Assembly (NCBI GenBank): GCA_017590115.1
Contig: JAGGNK010003224.1
Coordinates: 1,230,913-1,294,912 of the forward strand
Direction: 5' to 3'
DNA length: 64,000 nt
Source: Montifringilla adamsi
Taxonomy: Eukaryota > Chordata > Aves > Passeriformes > Passeridae
Part shown: positions 46,811 to 61,642 of the stretch, piece by piece
Layout of the letters: each line of letters opens with the position of its first letter
Position numbering within the stretch: the first letter of the stretch is position 1
Translations under genes and position numbers: made by a program
The notes under the pieces: model-generated
Database searches by the model: none
Told to the model about the DNA's origin: nothing
The model's input: only the letters and a program-made list of their open reading frames with translations

Positions 46811-49800
46811 CGACCTAGTGTGAACTTGAGGGCTAATTTAGTACTTTTTGTTTGTTTGCTTACTGAGGGCGTTTCTTATTAATAACAAAATGGACAGTTT
46901 ATTCTGTGTACTTAATTCCTTGAGGTGCCTGTATGGTTGGTAGAAAAGTATCTTTTTTGCTTTGTTAAAAAAGTAATTGTGTACTTAAAACCTCACTACA
47001 AGAGACATGACCAAAAGTTAATGAACAGATTTTAAAAATTCCAAAAGGAAAAGTCACATAATTATTGCACGTACATGGAAACTGTATATTGGTAAAAGGA
47101 TAAATACAAATGGGAAGTCTAGTTTGATGCTTCTAGAATTATCTTTACATCTTTGGAGAAAAATAAAAGCATATGCTGAAATACTCCTCCTCCAGGTCCC
47201 AAGTCAAGATAGCTTGAACCAACTCTTCAACTCTGATTTGGTGGGGTTTTTTTCACCTGTTCTCTTGGCTATTCTTGCCCCAGAGTTTTATGTTTTGCTG
47301 TAGTTGGGATGTAGGTCAGCAAGGCTGTAGTCAGAATGCCCTTAATTCAACTTGTATTTGGCTCATTTTACCTTTCAAGTTATGCCTTCTGCCAAGCCAG
47401 CTTGGCACCACATTAGCTGCCCTTCCATGACTGCTTTGAGGTTGGTTCACTTCTACTTGCTTGCAGCAGGTTGTACAAGGCTATCTTAAGACATCTGACT
47501 TTGAAAAACTAATTCTTTCCATGGATCACATGTTGCACTTGCAAATTATTGTATTCATAATTATTCGTGGGGTTGTACTTGCCAGCTGTCTATACAGCTT
47601 AACAAATCAATGTGCCTGTGAAATCTCTTCTTAAGAGAGCACCTGCAAAGCACAACTCTGATCTTTACCATCATCTCCAATCTTCCTCATTTTCTTTTTT
47701 ATTTCACTTCATGGAATTTTCTTCACTTCTTTTACCCTTGAAGCAGATCTCTGGTTTGTGTAGGCTCTCTTAGAGATGTTCTGGTTCACATTCCAAGCAG
47801 GTAGAATTACTCTCTGTATGTACTTTTCCAGTGACTGAAGAGGTTCTAGGTAACCAGCTTACACTACATCTCTATTGTGTAAACAGCAAAGGAAAGGAGA
47901 GACAAAGTCCCGACTTCAAATTTATAGCTAAGTATCCTTTTTTGATTTTGAACATTTCTCTCTGCTGGCTCAGAGTGTTACTTTTCTGGATTTTTATATC
48001 AAGGAGGTATAGTAGTCTGTTTTGCATGGTGATTACTCAGAATCCACATGAAAGCTTCCTTCCAAATCCACCTTTTTCTGAAGGCTTTTTCTAAGGCTTG
48101 CAGACCTTGTTGCAATGTGAGTGAGGTAAGTGAGACAGTTGGAAGTACCCCAATACAGTTTAACAGCTTTTGCTCTGCTGTGAGACTGTAATGGTCCACC
48201 TCTACTAAGAAGATAAGTTATAATGTAAACCTGTTACCATGTGAATAAAAAAACCACTTAAGTTAAAATCACAATATATAGTTATCACCTAATCCTATGC
48301 TTAGTAAATACGACCTACAGAATGACATGTGGTGGAGTCCCACAACTACTGTGGGAGAGAATAGCTTAGCCTCTGGTGGTTTTCCTTTTTCCAAAATACT
48401 GGCCTGCTTCAAAATTATATTTAAAATTACATCAAGCTGGTGACTAGTACAGAGTACAAACTCTGCCCAGATTGTAAACTCATAAATCCATGAAAAGCAG
48501 AATTGAAATTCTTAATAGAGTTCAATATACTAATTATAATTTTTTCATAGAAAAAAATTTTAAAGAGAAAAACAGTAGATAAGGAACTGCTTCACAGTAT
48601 AGTTCTTTAAATCAGCTGCTATAGAAATACTGTATAAATAAAATCAACCTATTCGATTCCTGTATAAGATAACTTCTAAGCAGCACATAAGAAATGAGGG
48701 AGAGAATGTTTTATTCTTGTGATGTATGCAGTGTTTGGCTTAGAGAAACAGTGAGGAGAAAAAAAGGTAAAACCTCCCTCTCTTTCCAAAGTGAACATGT
48801 GGATATAGACAATTCTTGCTGTAATGAAGGAGTTTAAAAGCTCCTCAGATTACTTAAATATCATGGTGAGGAGGGGAAACATTTAAAAAAATCTCCTTTT
48901 CACTTTTTTTAGCATAAGAACTGTATTTGAAGGAAAATCCTGGATGAGCCTCCCCAGAGGTGTTACTAAAGGAGCATCAACCACTGTACAGGCAAGAGAC
49001 AGAAGTAATAATCTTGCTAAATTTGTTTCTGGATTCAATGGTTTAAAGTAACAGTGGCTTAAAGTGACAGTTCGATGGCTTCTGGCAAAACACATTATTT
49101 AGTGCAACTTCTTTTTGATGCTGTTTTCAAATGAGCAACAGCATCAAACTGAGTACCAAAACTTGGCAGAGCTTTTGCATATCTCTCCCCCTTACACTAT
49201 GACAACAGGCTTTTTAAAGTAGTTTCAAGGAAGTCCATTTACATCTTGTAGAAAGCAAGAGAAATTCTTTTTTTGCTACTATACAGATGAGTGCTGCTCA
49301 TGGTCCAAAGTAAAATCAGTATTATCCCCAGCATATCTAGTCAATGAAACATCTTGTGACCTGGATTTCAGGCAGAGAAAAAGTCAATCATGCTAACCAA
49401 GGCAGATAATCTATACAAAAAGCACCCCCTATACCTCCCATACAACTCTCAACAGGTTGTCTGTCTTGGTTGCAGGCCTCCAGATATGGCCTTCATACTC
49501 TTCACATTGAATTGCAAATCTCCATTTCTTTTGCATTATAGAAGTAATATGTTCTTCACAACTTTTTGAACCTTCTGGTCCATGCACTGAGAAGCACTTG
49601 CAATTTAAGCCAAAAGGATTGGTTTGAGGTGTTAACCAGACCACAGAATCTGTTTGACACTTGCTAATGAAAATCAAAAATGCAGCATTTTTGTCTATAT
49701 AGAGATTCCTAAAATAACATAAAATTTGGTTGAAAATGACATGTGGGAATATTGAACCTTAGGTGTCCAAGCAGGACTATCTTCAGAGCTGGATCACTTT

Positions 49801-52800
49801 GCTCAAAGCCTTGCCCATGGGAGATTTGACAATCTCCAAGGGACAGAAATTACAGAAATCTCGGGAGTACACTTTTCTAAATTCTAGGCTACCATCCTCA
49901 TGAAAAACTTGTTTTTCTGGTACCCAAGCTGAGCCTTCCAAGCAACAGTTTGTGCCCATCATCCTCTTTTACCTCATCTGGCATTATCAAGGAAGACATT
50001 GACATCTTTGCAAGTTTCTTTAAAATAGTTTCAGGAAAATGTATAATTTACAATAAACCAAAATCCTAAGGAGTTGTATATAATTTCACATCCAATGAGA
50101 ATTGCAGAAAGAAAAAAAGAGACATTATAAGTGTGGAAAGATGCACTGTTACTTTTAAAGATGACTGCATTGACGAGATTGTTGTTCAAAGGGATATCTG
50201 CACCATATAGAGATTCCTTTGTCTCATAGAACTAAAACTAATTAGACTTATGTAACTACAGCTAAAAATAGAGAAATATTATTTCTTAAATTTTGGCTTT
50301 CATTACAGGTTGGTATTGTATTTGTTTTATTCACAGCAATCATGTATTAGGTAGGCTAACATATGATGAGGAATATTTTCAGAGTGTACTGTAGCTAATT
50401 GTGTGTTCCTGAGCAAAGGGGATTAAGGTGTAAAATTGAGGCCAAAGTTAAAAGAAAGTGACTGCTCTGAATGCTATTTAAAGAAATTTAGAGAAACGAA
50501 GGCAACTCAACATTTCATATTGCTGAGTGCTGAGGGTGCTATTTTTAGTGTGCTCTGGTGAATTGGTGTGAAACCCATGGCAGCTGATACTAATTGTAAT
50601 GAAAAGATACTTGTAAAGTGGTGTGGGGTACAGCTGTGTATGCAACTCACTGTCTGAATGTGTAGAGAAGAGTCACCTCAGGGAAAGTATGAAGTAAATG
50701 CTGTTCATGAAGCATAAAAATACTCAGTCCTTGGAAGGCAGATGAATGACCTCAGTGAGTTAAATATATGTAACAGCATAGAAATCAGTGATTGAAGAAA
50801 TGGTTGTTGCTATTTGCAGACTACAAAACCACAAACTATTATGGCATTTAGCCATTTGAACATACATCCATCTCTAAGACCTTTACTTGATTTTTCTAAA
50901 ATAGGTTTCTTTTATAGGTTTTGCTTGAATGAACTCTAAAATGTTATTATTTGTTTTATCAGGTTTTGATTGGGATTTTTTTGTGTATTGCCTTTGGCAC
51001 ATACTTCAACAAAGTGCTAGTAGAGTGAAATTTTCATGTATTCAAAGCCCCCAAATGGAATTATTTAAATTTTAGTTAGAATTTATGTTTGTACTCTGGT
51101 GAAAATCCTAAAAGTGAAATATAAGATGCCATGTTTTTCTAAAAGCCTGTGACTTCTGCAGCTACAATAATGAAAGTAATGATCAGCTATGATTACAGTT
51201 TCCTTTCACGACAATGATTTATTATAAAATCACAGTATGAAATCTGTGTATAGTTTAAACTGGGTCTCATAATATCCAAGAACTCTCTCATTCAGGCAAA
51301 GAATGCTTAAACAAGAGGAAAACTTGAAAAGGATGCACTGGTTGCCTAGAGCTTACATTTCCAGTTACAAGAAAGCACAGCTGAAAATCAGAGCAAAATT
51401 TCCCACTGAAAATGTTTATACTTTGTTCATTTTGCACTGACTGATTTTCAAGAGTGTTTTGGGGAATTAAATGTGTGTAAGTGCAGTATAGGATGAAAAT
51501 GCGACCTCAAAGCAATGAGCTATCTGGCTGCACATGAGGCCACATCTTTAAGATCTTTCCAAATATGTGAAAACTATAATGAAGTCAACACTGCTGGCTT
51601 ATTGCTTTCTCCTGCAATAAGCATTTAATTTCAAAATCCTGTCAGCTGCAGACTCACTGCGGACCCTTATAGTGCACCAAGAGGGAATCTGATCCTTCTG
51701 GAAAGAACTGACACTCACTGCGTATACCACACATTGCACAAACACAGATAAAACAAAACAAGACAGAATCATAGTGTATTATCTTGCACTCAGGATGAGT
51801 AAATGCCTGTGAGAGGATGAACTGTAACTTGGGGCTGGAGAACAATCTTAGTGAAGTAGGACCTGCCTAAGTCCATCTGAGATGAACAGTAGGTGGTTTG
51901 GTTTTTTAATAAAGACCTGTTTGGTTATGTATGATAAGAAATATTAACTTGGAGATTTGGGATGAAGTGGAGGAAATCAAGGTAGTCCTAACTGGTTGAA
52001 CTAATGTATTGAAAATCTTAATGGTCTCTATGAGAAGACACTGCTCATTTTCTAGAACATGTAACCCTGGAAGGTCCTCTAGGCTCCTGCCCATAGTAGC
52101 ATGGGTACTGATAAAACAAAGCCAAAATATTGCTGCTGTACAAACTGAAGCAGTATCTTGTTATCTCAAAACTCAGTTGTTGTTTTAGTGTGTAATCTGC
52201 ATAGTTTCCAATTACTTTAGCAGGTTCTGGGTGTTAGAAAAATTTTGATGCAGAGTAAATAAAGGACTTTTAATCATAGGCATTGCTCATGAACAGATTT
52301 GTCTGTCTAGGCAGCAAGCTTGCCATAACTCGAATGCATTGGGTTGGCTTGCATCTCTGTTCTTCCATGTTGGTTGAGAGTTTTTTGTCTGGCTCATTGG
52401 TTGGGGTTTTTGGGTGGTGCTTGGTGGTGATGGTGGTGGTTTTATTTACTTTAATGGTTTAATCTCTTAAATTATCCTGAAGACAAATTTCCAAAGTAAA
52501 TCAGCAGTGGTTACTACCAGATCTGCAATCTGAAAAAAGATGTATTCTACAGGTTTTTTCCTGATAAACCTGTATGAGGTTTTTTCCTGATATCTTTTCC
52601 TTTTATCAGTAAAATATACAAGATTTTTAAAATTTAAATTAAAATATTTCTCTCGCTAAGAGAGAAATTGTTAAATCAAATCAAATCATGAACCTCGTGA
52701 ATTATCTGAGAAGAGTAAAATAGGCCAATTCCTGTGCAAATCCCAGAACGGAGTGGATGAGGAAACATAGTCAGACTTCTGGTCTGTGAGAAAGAACAAC

Positions 52801-55800
52801 GAATTGCAAAAGAGGGATCAAAGGGTGAGCTTAAGAGTGTTACTACTGTAGCAAAAATAAGTTCAGCTTTATTTGTTAGATATTGTTTGGAGAGTTATAA
52901 ACATAAGCAAATGTCATTACAACACTGTTATAATTTTATTCTGTTCTTTAATTTCTGAATAGAAGTGCTCTATGCATTTGCAACTTGTTGTAAAAGGACA
53001 AGGAGTTCTGAATCCCACCGAGACCCTCTTTACTGGTACTGCTAAAACAGTTGGAGTCTTGTACTGTAAAGAAGGTAAAGATGAAGCAGCAACAAATGAC
53101 TAGGCTTAAGGAACAGGAAGGTAAAAATGCCAAGTTGGATAAGAATATCTTGTCATTTCCCTCTGGACTATTGCAAGTGTCTACTATAGCTGACTAGAAA
53201 AGGGAAAGGCATCTCACATTTGATCACTTTAAAAACATGGTGCTTTTCAGTATATATTCAAACTCAGCACAGTGGGTATTTGGATGTATTCAATTTACCT
53301 GGGCTTTGAAGTCTCTTCTTCAAAAGCAGTGAATTTCAGACTTTTAAAATACTGCCATAGATTACATAGATTCATAGCCCGCTTCATGTGGCTTTGGTAA
53401 TGTTGAGAAATCCTGCTGGAAAACGTAACGCTTCAGGATCTGTAATCTGTAAAACAAGATGGGCTTTATTACTTGTCATGTCTGATACAGAACACAAAGA
53501 TGGGGAGAAGGAAAGACAGTGAAAGCTGTGTTTCCTTCAGCAGCAACTGTTCCTGGCTGTAATTCCTTTTCTATGAAGGCTGGATATCCTGGTATATGTG
53601 ACAACATCTCAGACTTGCTGATGGGGGGTAGCTTATGACACTTGCAACCTCTATAGGCAGCATGTCTGTCTGGGCTATGACTGAGGGCATGGGGCATGCT
53701 GGATATGATCAGAGTGCAAAAGTGGCGGAAATTAAAAGCAAGGGTTCATTAGAGCTGCTATTGAAACCATGAGTGAGCATGCTCCAAAAGGTGGCAGTTA
53801 CAGAAAGAAATCCATTCGTTTTGAAGCTCCAGGTTTTCCTGTATTCCCTGGAGTTGCCAGATGTCACCGTGGCTTGGGAGTTTTGTTAGTTTTCTCCTAA
53901 AATTACAGGATAGTCTTAAAATGCCGTACCAGTGTATTCCTGATTGATGGCAAGACCCCAGAACACATCTTTGCCCATTCCAGTTTTTTTAAAAATAATT
54001 AGGGTGTTTTATATTGAGAGCTCAGTACAGCATGTTTCAGGATGGATATATTCCCAGTTAAATGATTATGTGTCTCTAGTGGATCTCTGAGATCAGCTGT
54101 AGGCTCGAAACAGTCATCAGTCTGTAATCTATATTAATTTCAGGTTTAAATATTCTCGAAAGGGAATCATATGTTGGCTTCCATGGGCCTGTGGTCAACA
54201 AGTCCCCTGATTCTTGCCGATATTTGCTCAATATAGTGCAGGCTTTTGCAATGCTATCTAAAAGGAAGAAAGTTGTGAGTTGGGGTAACTTTTTTATGAA
54301 AAAGGGAAAGTCCGTTTCCATGTAATAAGATTCTTAGAAATTAAAGCAGTTTGATCAGCTTTACAGATTCATCCTGAGTCATGAGGAATGTTTGCTGACA
54401 GGACAGAAGAGAGCTGTGAAGTCAATTTAATTTGACACCTGTGAAATTTTTTTCACAAATCTTGAACACAATGATTTAAAACAAACCCTCCAAAACAAAA
54501 TTTATTTCATGCAGAATGAAGTGTATAATTTTAATTCTGAGAAGAAATGCTTTAAAAATGAGTAATTCAAATTATGGCTGTCAGTAATTTATAAGATGAA
54601 AACATACCATTTTCTAGTAGCTTGGGTATTCTTCTCATAATAGATAATTTGATTGGTATTTGAGGTCCTACGTGTCCTACATGTGAGAGAGCCTTCCTTT
54701 GTCATGATCCAGAATATTCATGCTTCCAGTTAGACCAAACTTTCTCCACAGTTTTCATTGAGTATGTGATATATGAAATGGAAACTTAACTATTAAAGCT
54801 ACATAAATGAAATATAGAGTATGTAGCATGATTATGAAGCTTTCAGATGCTTAATGGTTCAATATTAGCTGTAGCAGTAAAAATAGATTTTAACCCACAA
54901 TATTTTACTTAAGTAAATTTTAGAGGTTCTGACTTGTCTGCATTACTTGAGTAATGATTTTAAATGATTCTCCAATGTGTGTTGGTTCCTAGTTTTATAA
55001 ATTATATATTATAACTGGGTAAGCACAAAAGTTTGTAAGATACATGGGGCTTTGGATGTAAGCAAGTCTGGAATTACTCAGTTCTCTGGTCATTTGGAGA
55101 ATTTTGCTTATGACACAGTCTTTAGTTATGTGATTCAATACAGCCAAATGCTAAAAGCTAGATTATAAGAGATGAATGGTTTAACACTCCTGTATAAATA
55201 ATCGGCTCAGACTCTCCCCAACCTGAAACTTATATGGAATGGTCAACAAATCAGTAATATTTTGATTTCTGAGGCCATAACAATGCACTACTCATACTCT
55301 ATTCTTGACTAGAATTATTGGCCTTAGTTTTTAGAGACTTCCTGGCCACAACTCTTGTAAACTGAAGCAGGAGTTTGAATTTTTAAATTCTTAACTCGTC
55401 TTCACATTAATGTTCACCTTTATGTTTTTCATAATTTTGACATTTCCTGCTTCATATATCTTCAAAAAATGTTACCTAAAGTTTTAGACTAGCAAACTTT
55501 AAATCCCTGACTCATAATACTTTCTAGCAGTTCTCAGTAAAATTATTTTCAGTCAGTACAAGAAACTACTTTTTTTTCAAAATGTTTTTGATAGACTTTT
55601 TTCCCCTAACAGTCTAACAAATCTCAGTACACACACAGACTTTATGGAAGAAAGTAATACATTGAAATTGGGCTCCTAAAATTAAATATCATTTGCAACT
55701 AGAGACTGCATTAAAAGTGAGGTCTGAATTTCACGTTTGTCAGCATAGTAACATTAACTTATATGTGTTTTTATATATATGTTATTGGCTACAGATAATA

Positions 55801-58800
55801 CTGTAGCTCCTTGCAAAGCCCATCTAAATAATATTTTAAATTGGAAAACACAGATATAGATGAGTAACTGTGAGAAGGCATTTTTTCAACCTCGTATTTT
55901 TTTTCCTAAGATTCACCTTGTTGGTCTTTCTCATTCTTGTATTGATTGCTGTAGTAGCAGAAAATATTTGTAGCCACAAAAATAGCAGAATTATCTGAAT
56001 TGACTTCTCTGCATTTTTCAGAGTCAAATCAGATCATGTAATTGCTTTTTAAGCTTCCTTCTCAGTTGTTTCCTGTCACACTTGATTTTGCAGTGGATTC
56101 AGAGAAGACCACTGCAGTTTCCTGGAGTTGTCCTACAAAGTTGATTTGAGGCCATATTCTATCGCTTGTCAGAGTAAATCTCAGTAATGCTTACTTCACA
56201 TTTGCATTTGCTGAATGTGGTGAAACCTCACTGAAGCTTTTTTGCCTTTATGAATAGATGTTTGCAAATATGATCTTGCATTTAAGATCTCTGAAAGTCA
56301 GATTTTGTCTGTTAATTCCCTAAACAGTGTGTTCAGTCCTCTTGCAGCCTCTGCACTGCAAGAGGTCACAGATAAGACCTGAGAAAAATACTTGATGAGA
56401 AAATCTTCTCAGACTCTTTGCACTGCCATCAGCATTTAATGTTTCTTAATAGCTCCCACTTCTCATTTAAAACTCTCACTTATCATAAAAACTAATACCA
56501 CTGCAAGGATTTTGCATATGTACAAAAAACAGTCTTTAGCTGTAAAGTAGTAAACTTAATTGTAATTTTGAATAAACTAAGTGGTAACCAAGATCTCAAG
56601 AAAAAAGTTCATTGCATCCATGATACTTCTGTTTGCTCATGTATTATACTTTAAGGGTATTTAAGAGAAATATTTTGGTCTGAAGGAAATATGTGAAATT
56701 AATACTAGAGTAAGGTAGGCTCCTCTAAGTCTATAACATTAAATGTTATGTTTCTCCCTATACTTTTATAATATTCAGGCTGGAAACATTCAAAATACTC
56801 TTGAGATCCAGTCCATAATCAGTTCAGACTACTACTTGTCACATAGTGCTCCAGTTATGAGAATCATTACATGATTAGAAGAGTATCCACAATAGGATGG
56901 GTGAAACATTTGCGGGCCAGCTGATCAGCTTTTAAGTTCTTGTTTTGAAATAGGAGTTGCTCTATGTAGATGTTATCGAAGCATTATTCTCACATTTTAA
57001 ATTATTTGAGAAAAAAAAATCTATTTTTTTTTTTGTTCTGAATTCTGGTAAACTCAGTTTTTAGCTTGTCCTATCTCAGATAAAGAGGCTTTATATTGAT
57101 CTAATGGTCATTTTTCATTAGTCAGTAGGATCAGAGAAAATGGTTCCTAGGAGTTATGTGGCTTGAGAAATTATTTAATTTGATCTATTGCCAATGATTT
57201 TTGTTGTATTTGAGGTGTGTTGAGTGTGATAAAATGGACTAGTGTTTTCCAGATGTATATAAAAGCCTATTCAAATATAAGAAAAAACCAAAGAAATTGA
57301 CACCTTGTTAATCCATAAAGCTTGTGCTTCCTAATGTCAAATTGTTTACTTAGAATAGTTGCAAACCCTTCCTTGTCAATTTAAAAATTTGACAGGGAAG
57401 AATTTAAATATATCTAGATTCATGGAGCTTTTCTTCTGATGGCAAAAATTTTATTAAAAAATATTTCCATAAACTGTTATATGTATATCTCGATTCCAGG
57501 TATCAAGACCCAAAGGATGAAACGGGGGTTTTGACACAGTTTTCTACAATGCTGCTATTTGTGTTATTATCCAGTTTTGCAAAAAGTCAAGTTATTCTCT
57601 TGACTGAAGTTAAAACAGCTGTGTAGATTATCCAAACACAAATTCAAACATTTACAAGCAAATAATATGACCTAGGATTGAGTCTGTTGTACTAACCACA
57701 CTGCACTAAATGATTTCATAACATAAAATCTGTGTGAAAGGGAATGTTTCAGGGTATCTTGGCCTCCTAGCTAATCAGTTTGGTGCCTTCTAGTTCTTCA
57801 TGACCATATGGAGTTTTAGCATTGTCCTTCTTGATAGCTTCCTGCAAAATGAAAAGCCCTGTTCTCTCTTTGTACAAAACACATTCTTTACTCTTGAAGC
57901 CATTCTCTGATGATGGTTTATGCTTATGCTTATGCTTCCTCTTTCTTTTGATAAGACTTGGAAGTATTGCACCTTCATTGCTGTGAAAAATATTTATTGT
58001 TGTTTGAATTTTTTCTTATTCTGTCAGGCTGTTTCATTTGTGGATTTGTTGTTGGGGTTTTTATTTGTTTTAAGTCACTGACTATCAAGATGGTATATGA
58101 TAATAGCCAAAATCATCTTTGACTGGCAGCCTAAAGCCCATAAACCATGTCCTACTCTAGATTCATACATTTTCTGAAAGAAAAATGTTTTCTGTGGAAA
58201 TAATTTGATCCTGGAAAGGCTGGCTTAATATATGGAATTTGAAGCATGGGCACAATGATGTGACTTTACTCACAAATTTCAAGTATAAACCATACAGATA
58301 ATTAGGACACCTGACTCTAACTGACATTTACAATGCCATCTGTTTTTTCACAGTCATATAATGCATCTTGAGACATTTTTTCTTTCTGAGGAGGTCTTGT
58401 GCTCTTATCTTGCTAACCTTCTACATGCATATACAGAACAAGAAACATTTTTTTCTCTTTTGTTTGTTTTTTTGCATAATTACTTTCTTTGCTAAATGTA
58501 TCTGTAATAAAACATAATTCTCCATCTCAGACATTTTTTTATCTGGAGTTTTTTATTATGAAGCTGGAGAACTTAAATATTTTTCTACTAAGTTTCTTTT
58601 ATTTTCTGTGCTCTTATTTTGTTCTAATTAGGGATGATAGCCACTCATCATACAGAAGAGGTAATTTAACTGCAGTACTTCAGAAAAACTTGATACATTA
58701 ATTACAGTACAGGTCTTGGAATGTCCAGAGCAAATTATAGCTCTTGTTGAGGAGTAACATGAAATACTTTGTATTTTTACTTATGTATTCATCAATTTCT

Positions 58801-59577
58801 CTAGAATACTTAGCCTCAGAAAGAAAAAATTCTAGAGCAGGATTATATAATATATTAAAGTATGTCCTAAATCCCTCTGAACCTTAGCTGCTGAAGATGG
58901 CAGCACAGCCACTGAAAATATGGGAATTGATCCAGGATGCTTGGATATAGAGATATATAACTTACATTCCAGTATTCTTTTGAAAAAAGTGTGTTCTATT
59001 TTTGTTCAGTCTAAGGTCCTAGCCCACAGCAGCAGTCTTACATGGACTGGGGGTGCTTCTGAAAAGATCATGTAACTATTTCCTCTTCATACACTTCTAA
59101 GACTTTTGATAAGCCTTTTATTTGTTATCTCAACAGGATTTGCTTTGTCTTTTGTATTTTTTAAATGCTATTTTGAAATGAGCAGATAATCCTGGCAGAG
59201 CATCTCTGACAGGATATCAGTTTCTAGGTAGTGAAATGCTACCTTATGCCTGTGAATTCCTGGATTGCAAAAACCCTTTCAGAAAGTCCTCAAATCGTGA
59301 AAGACTCGAGAAGTCGGTAATTTGACTTAATTGCCTTAAGTGAAAGCCATTTAAGGACTTACATCCACATACATTTTTGTTTTGATAAAAGCATTGCATA
59401 TTTGCCCAATATGTTTATCCCTCTGCCCATTCACTGCTTACAGTCTTCTCCATGGATAGTGAAGGCACAGTCAGGCCTTTAATGTTGTAAAGCCCATGTG
59501 TTTGGTTGGGTTTTTTTCCTTTCTGTTCTTATAGAATAACAGTACTTTATTTTTATTGTTTAAGTGATGTTTATGCA
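46811..59577. other. Intergenic DNA; no gene recognised
   Basis: About 12.8 kb of AT-rich DNA with only short chance open frames. Minor structures: a GGT-rich patch at about 52413-52441, a duplicated AGGTTTTTTCCTGATA at about 52551-52594, an inverted repeat at 57368-57400 with 12-bp arms and one mismatch (CTTCCTTGTCAA against TTGACAGGGAAG), and three TTATGC units at 57918-57935. No CR1, RNA gene or protein domain was recognised. Confidence 0.5.
57918..57935. repeat. (TTATGC)3 short tandem repeat
   Basis: Three exact TTATGC hexamers in a row. Confidence 0.85.
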
Positions 59578-59848
59578 TGTTGAGTCATAAACTGAAGTCT
59601 TAAGACAGGATGCAGATGGACTGCATGCTTCATAAGAGGAGGAGGGGTTTGGCTACAGAGAGCCAATACCTAAAATGAACGTAAGCAGGTAGTTATTGAT
59701 CAATGAGCTGAGTGGTAACCAATTATTGCCAATCAGGTTCTAATGCAGAGTCTTTTGAGTAGCCTATGTGAAGAGCTGTGCACAACAGTAAACTCTCTCT
59801 GCTGCGGGAAACCCCAATGTGTGTCGTCTCTCATCTCCACCTTCCGCA
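59578..59848 (+). mobile_element. Possible solo LTR of an endogenous retrovirus
   Basis: The block has the layout of a bird retroviral LTR: a TG start candidate at 59578, several CCAAT-like sites (near 59660, 59720 and 59732), then 'agctgtgcacaacagtaaactctctctgctgcgg' style sequence and an R/U5-like 'gtgtgtcgtctctcatctcc' block, ending CCGCA at 59844-59848. No AATAAA signal and no matching target duplication were seen, and no internal retroviral coding region lies next to it. The assignment is by overall resemblance, the edges are approximate, and it could instead be unrelated intergenic DNA. Confidence 0.35.
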
Positions 59849-61009
59849 AAAAAGTCTTCCCAAATAAATGTGTGTAGGAGACACTGTTCCTGTCTGGAGA
59901 GCAGCTGAGCTTGTAAGTAAGGGAGCTTGGCAGGTAACTGCAGTGCAGAGGTGGGAGACTGCAGGGAGCAAACAGTCAGGCTTCAGAGGCAAAGTGGTAA
60001 GAGGAACACTTCAGGTCTGAAAAGGATAGAGAAGGATAGATGCTTACTTACTTAGTCTTGGAAAAGCTTGAAAGGAAAGCTCTGCCTGCAGGGGCATAAC
60101 AGGTAGGAAGATTACTTAGCATTCTGCAAAACAGATTTCAGCCCTGTGCAGACAGGGTAGTCCCTGTAAGCCAAACCTCTTGTCCTCCCAGGAGACTGAC
60201 CATGGTTACCTTCTTTTATGTGTGTGCTCTTCAGTGAGCTATTTCTTCATCCTGGTTCCTGGAGCCTGGTCATCCCTTTCAGACCACAAGGTCATGTGAT
60301 GGTTTGGAGCTCAGTAAACACAACTACCTCATACCGTGGTGGCCTGCTACTAGTCTTTAGCTGTTTAAACAGTGAGAATTGAAGTTGAGGAAAAGAAGTG
60401 AGAAAATTACAGATCTTCTTTAAAACAAAGGCTTTTAGTATCTCTGTAAGTTCACAGTGAGCAGTAGGCTGAGATTCTAGGCTGATGCAACAGATTATTT
60501 ATCACACTGAGAATTTCTACCAGTTTTCTGGTACTGAAGTATTGTATCCCTTAAGATTTTTAGTGGTTGTTGGATTGTTCTGTATCTGAAATCTACTGTT
60601 GAAACATTCCTCTGGCTTACCAAATATCTTAGATTTTTTCAGCAATGTGTAGTAACTATCACTAGATTAATAAAACCTAGCAAAAAACACTAGCATAAAT
60701 CCAGCATGATTCTGTTGATTTTAGAATGCTCAGTGAAGCCAAATCTTGGAAGAGTAATACAATATATTGTCTAGTAATTTGGAACTTGCTGTATTTTTAA
60801 ATTAAAAGTCTTAATGTCTTAAATATTAGGAACAAGCTTCCCATTGAGATGAAATAGTCTATTAAAATCCAAAGTATGTTGTGTTTTTCTTTATTGAATA
60901 TAGGTGTTTTGAATTGTCACAGTTCATATTGAATCCTTTTTTTGCCAAAATCAGTATTATGTATCTCAAATCTATTTTTCTAAATCTATAGTATACCTAT
61001 GTTTTTGTA

Positions 61010-61320
61010 GGTATAGATACATATTCTCTGCATATGTTTAGTTCTAGATTTTTAAATATTTTACATAGATGTGTGTATATATCTATAGAATACACATGTA
61101 TATTTAAATATATATGTCTAGATATAATTATAGATATCTATATAGAAAAATAAATATCTAATAGATTCATTTGTTTATTCTACTACATATCTACTGATAA
61201 TCTACTTTATATGTGGATACCACTATATTTATGTATCAATATATCTATGTATTTTCTGTTTATATTTACCTATATAGAGATAAAAATACTATCTAAACAT
61301 GAATAGGTATATAGATAGTT
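61010..61320. repeat. Degenerate AT-rich TATAGA/TATCTA repeat patch
   Basis: Roughly 310 bases dominated by interspersed TATAGAT, ATCTATA, TATATG and ATAGATA words with few G or C residues. Many of the words are near-palindromic. It looks like an old, mutated tetra- or hexanucleotide satellite. Confidence 0.6.
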
Positions 61321-61618
61321 TTCTATGCACATTTTTTTTTCACCCCATGAAATTGACCTTTCAGTTAGCAGTGTGTCACACAGAAACACATGCTGCCATA
61401 TGAGCTACATTTATCACCAGACAGCCAGAGGCAGTGGGAGAAGTCACTGCCCAAACCTGTGTTAGTTCTAACTGGGGCTTTCCACAGCAGGGAAAGCATG
61501 TTCTCAGTGTCTTAGTGCTGCAAGCTAACGTGGAGCTACTGGGACACCAGCTAATACTGGTACGAGTTGTGTTGTGCAAAGAGCAATGCTGAAGACTATT
61601 TACTTCAGACAGAAAAAG

Positions 61619-61642
61619 AAAAAAAAAAAAAAAAAAAAAAAA
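61619..61642. repeat. A24 homopolymer
   Basis: Twenty-four A residues, preceded by AGAAAAAG and followed by CCCAGGCC. No retrocopy recognised to its left. Confidence 0.85.
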
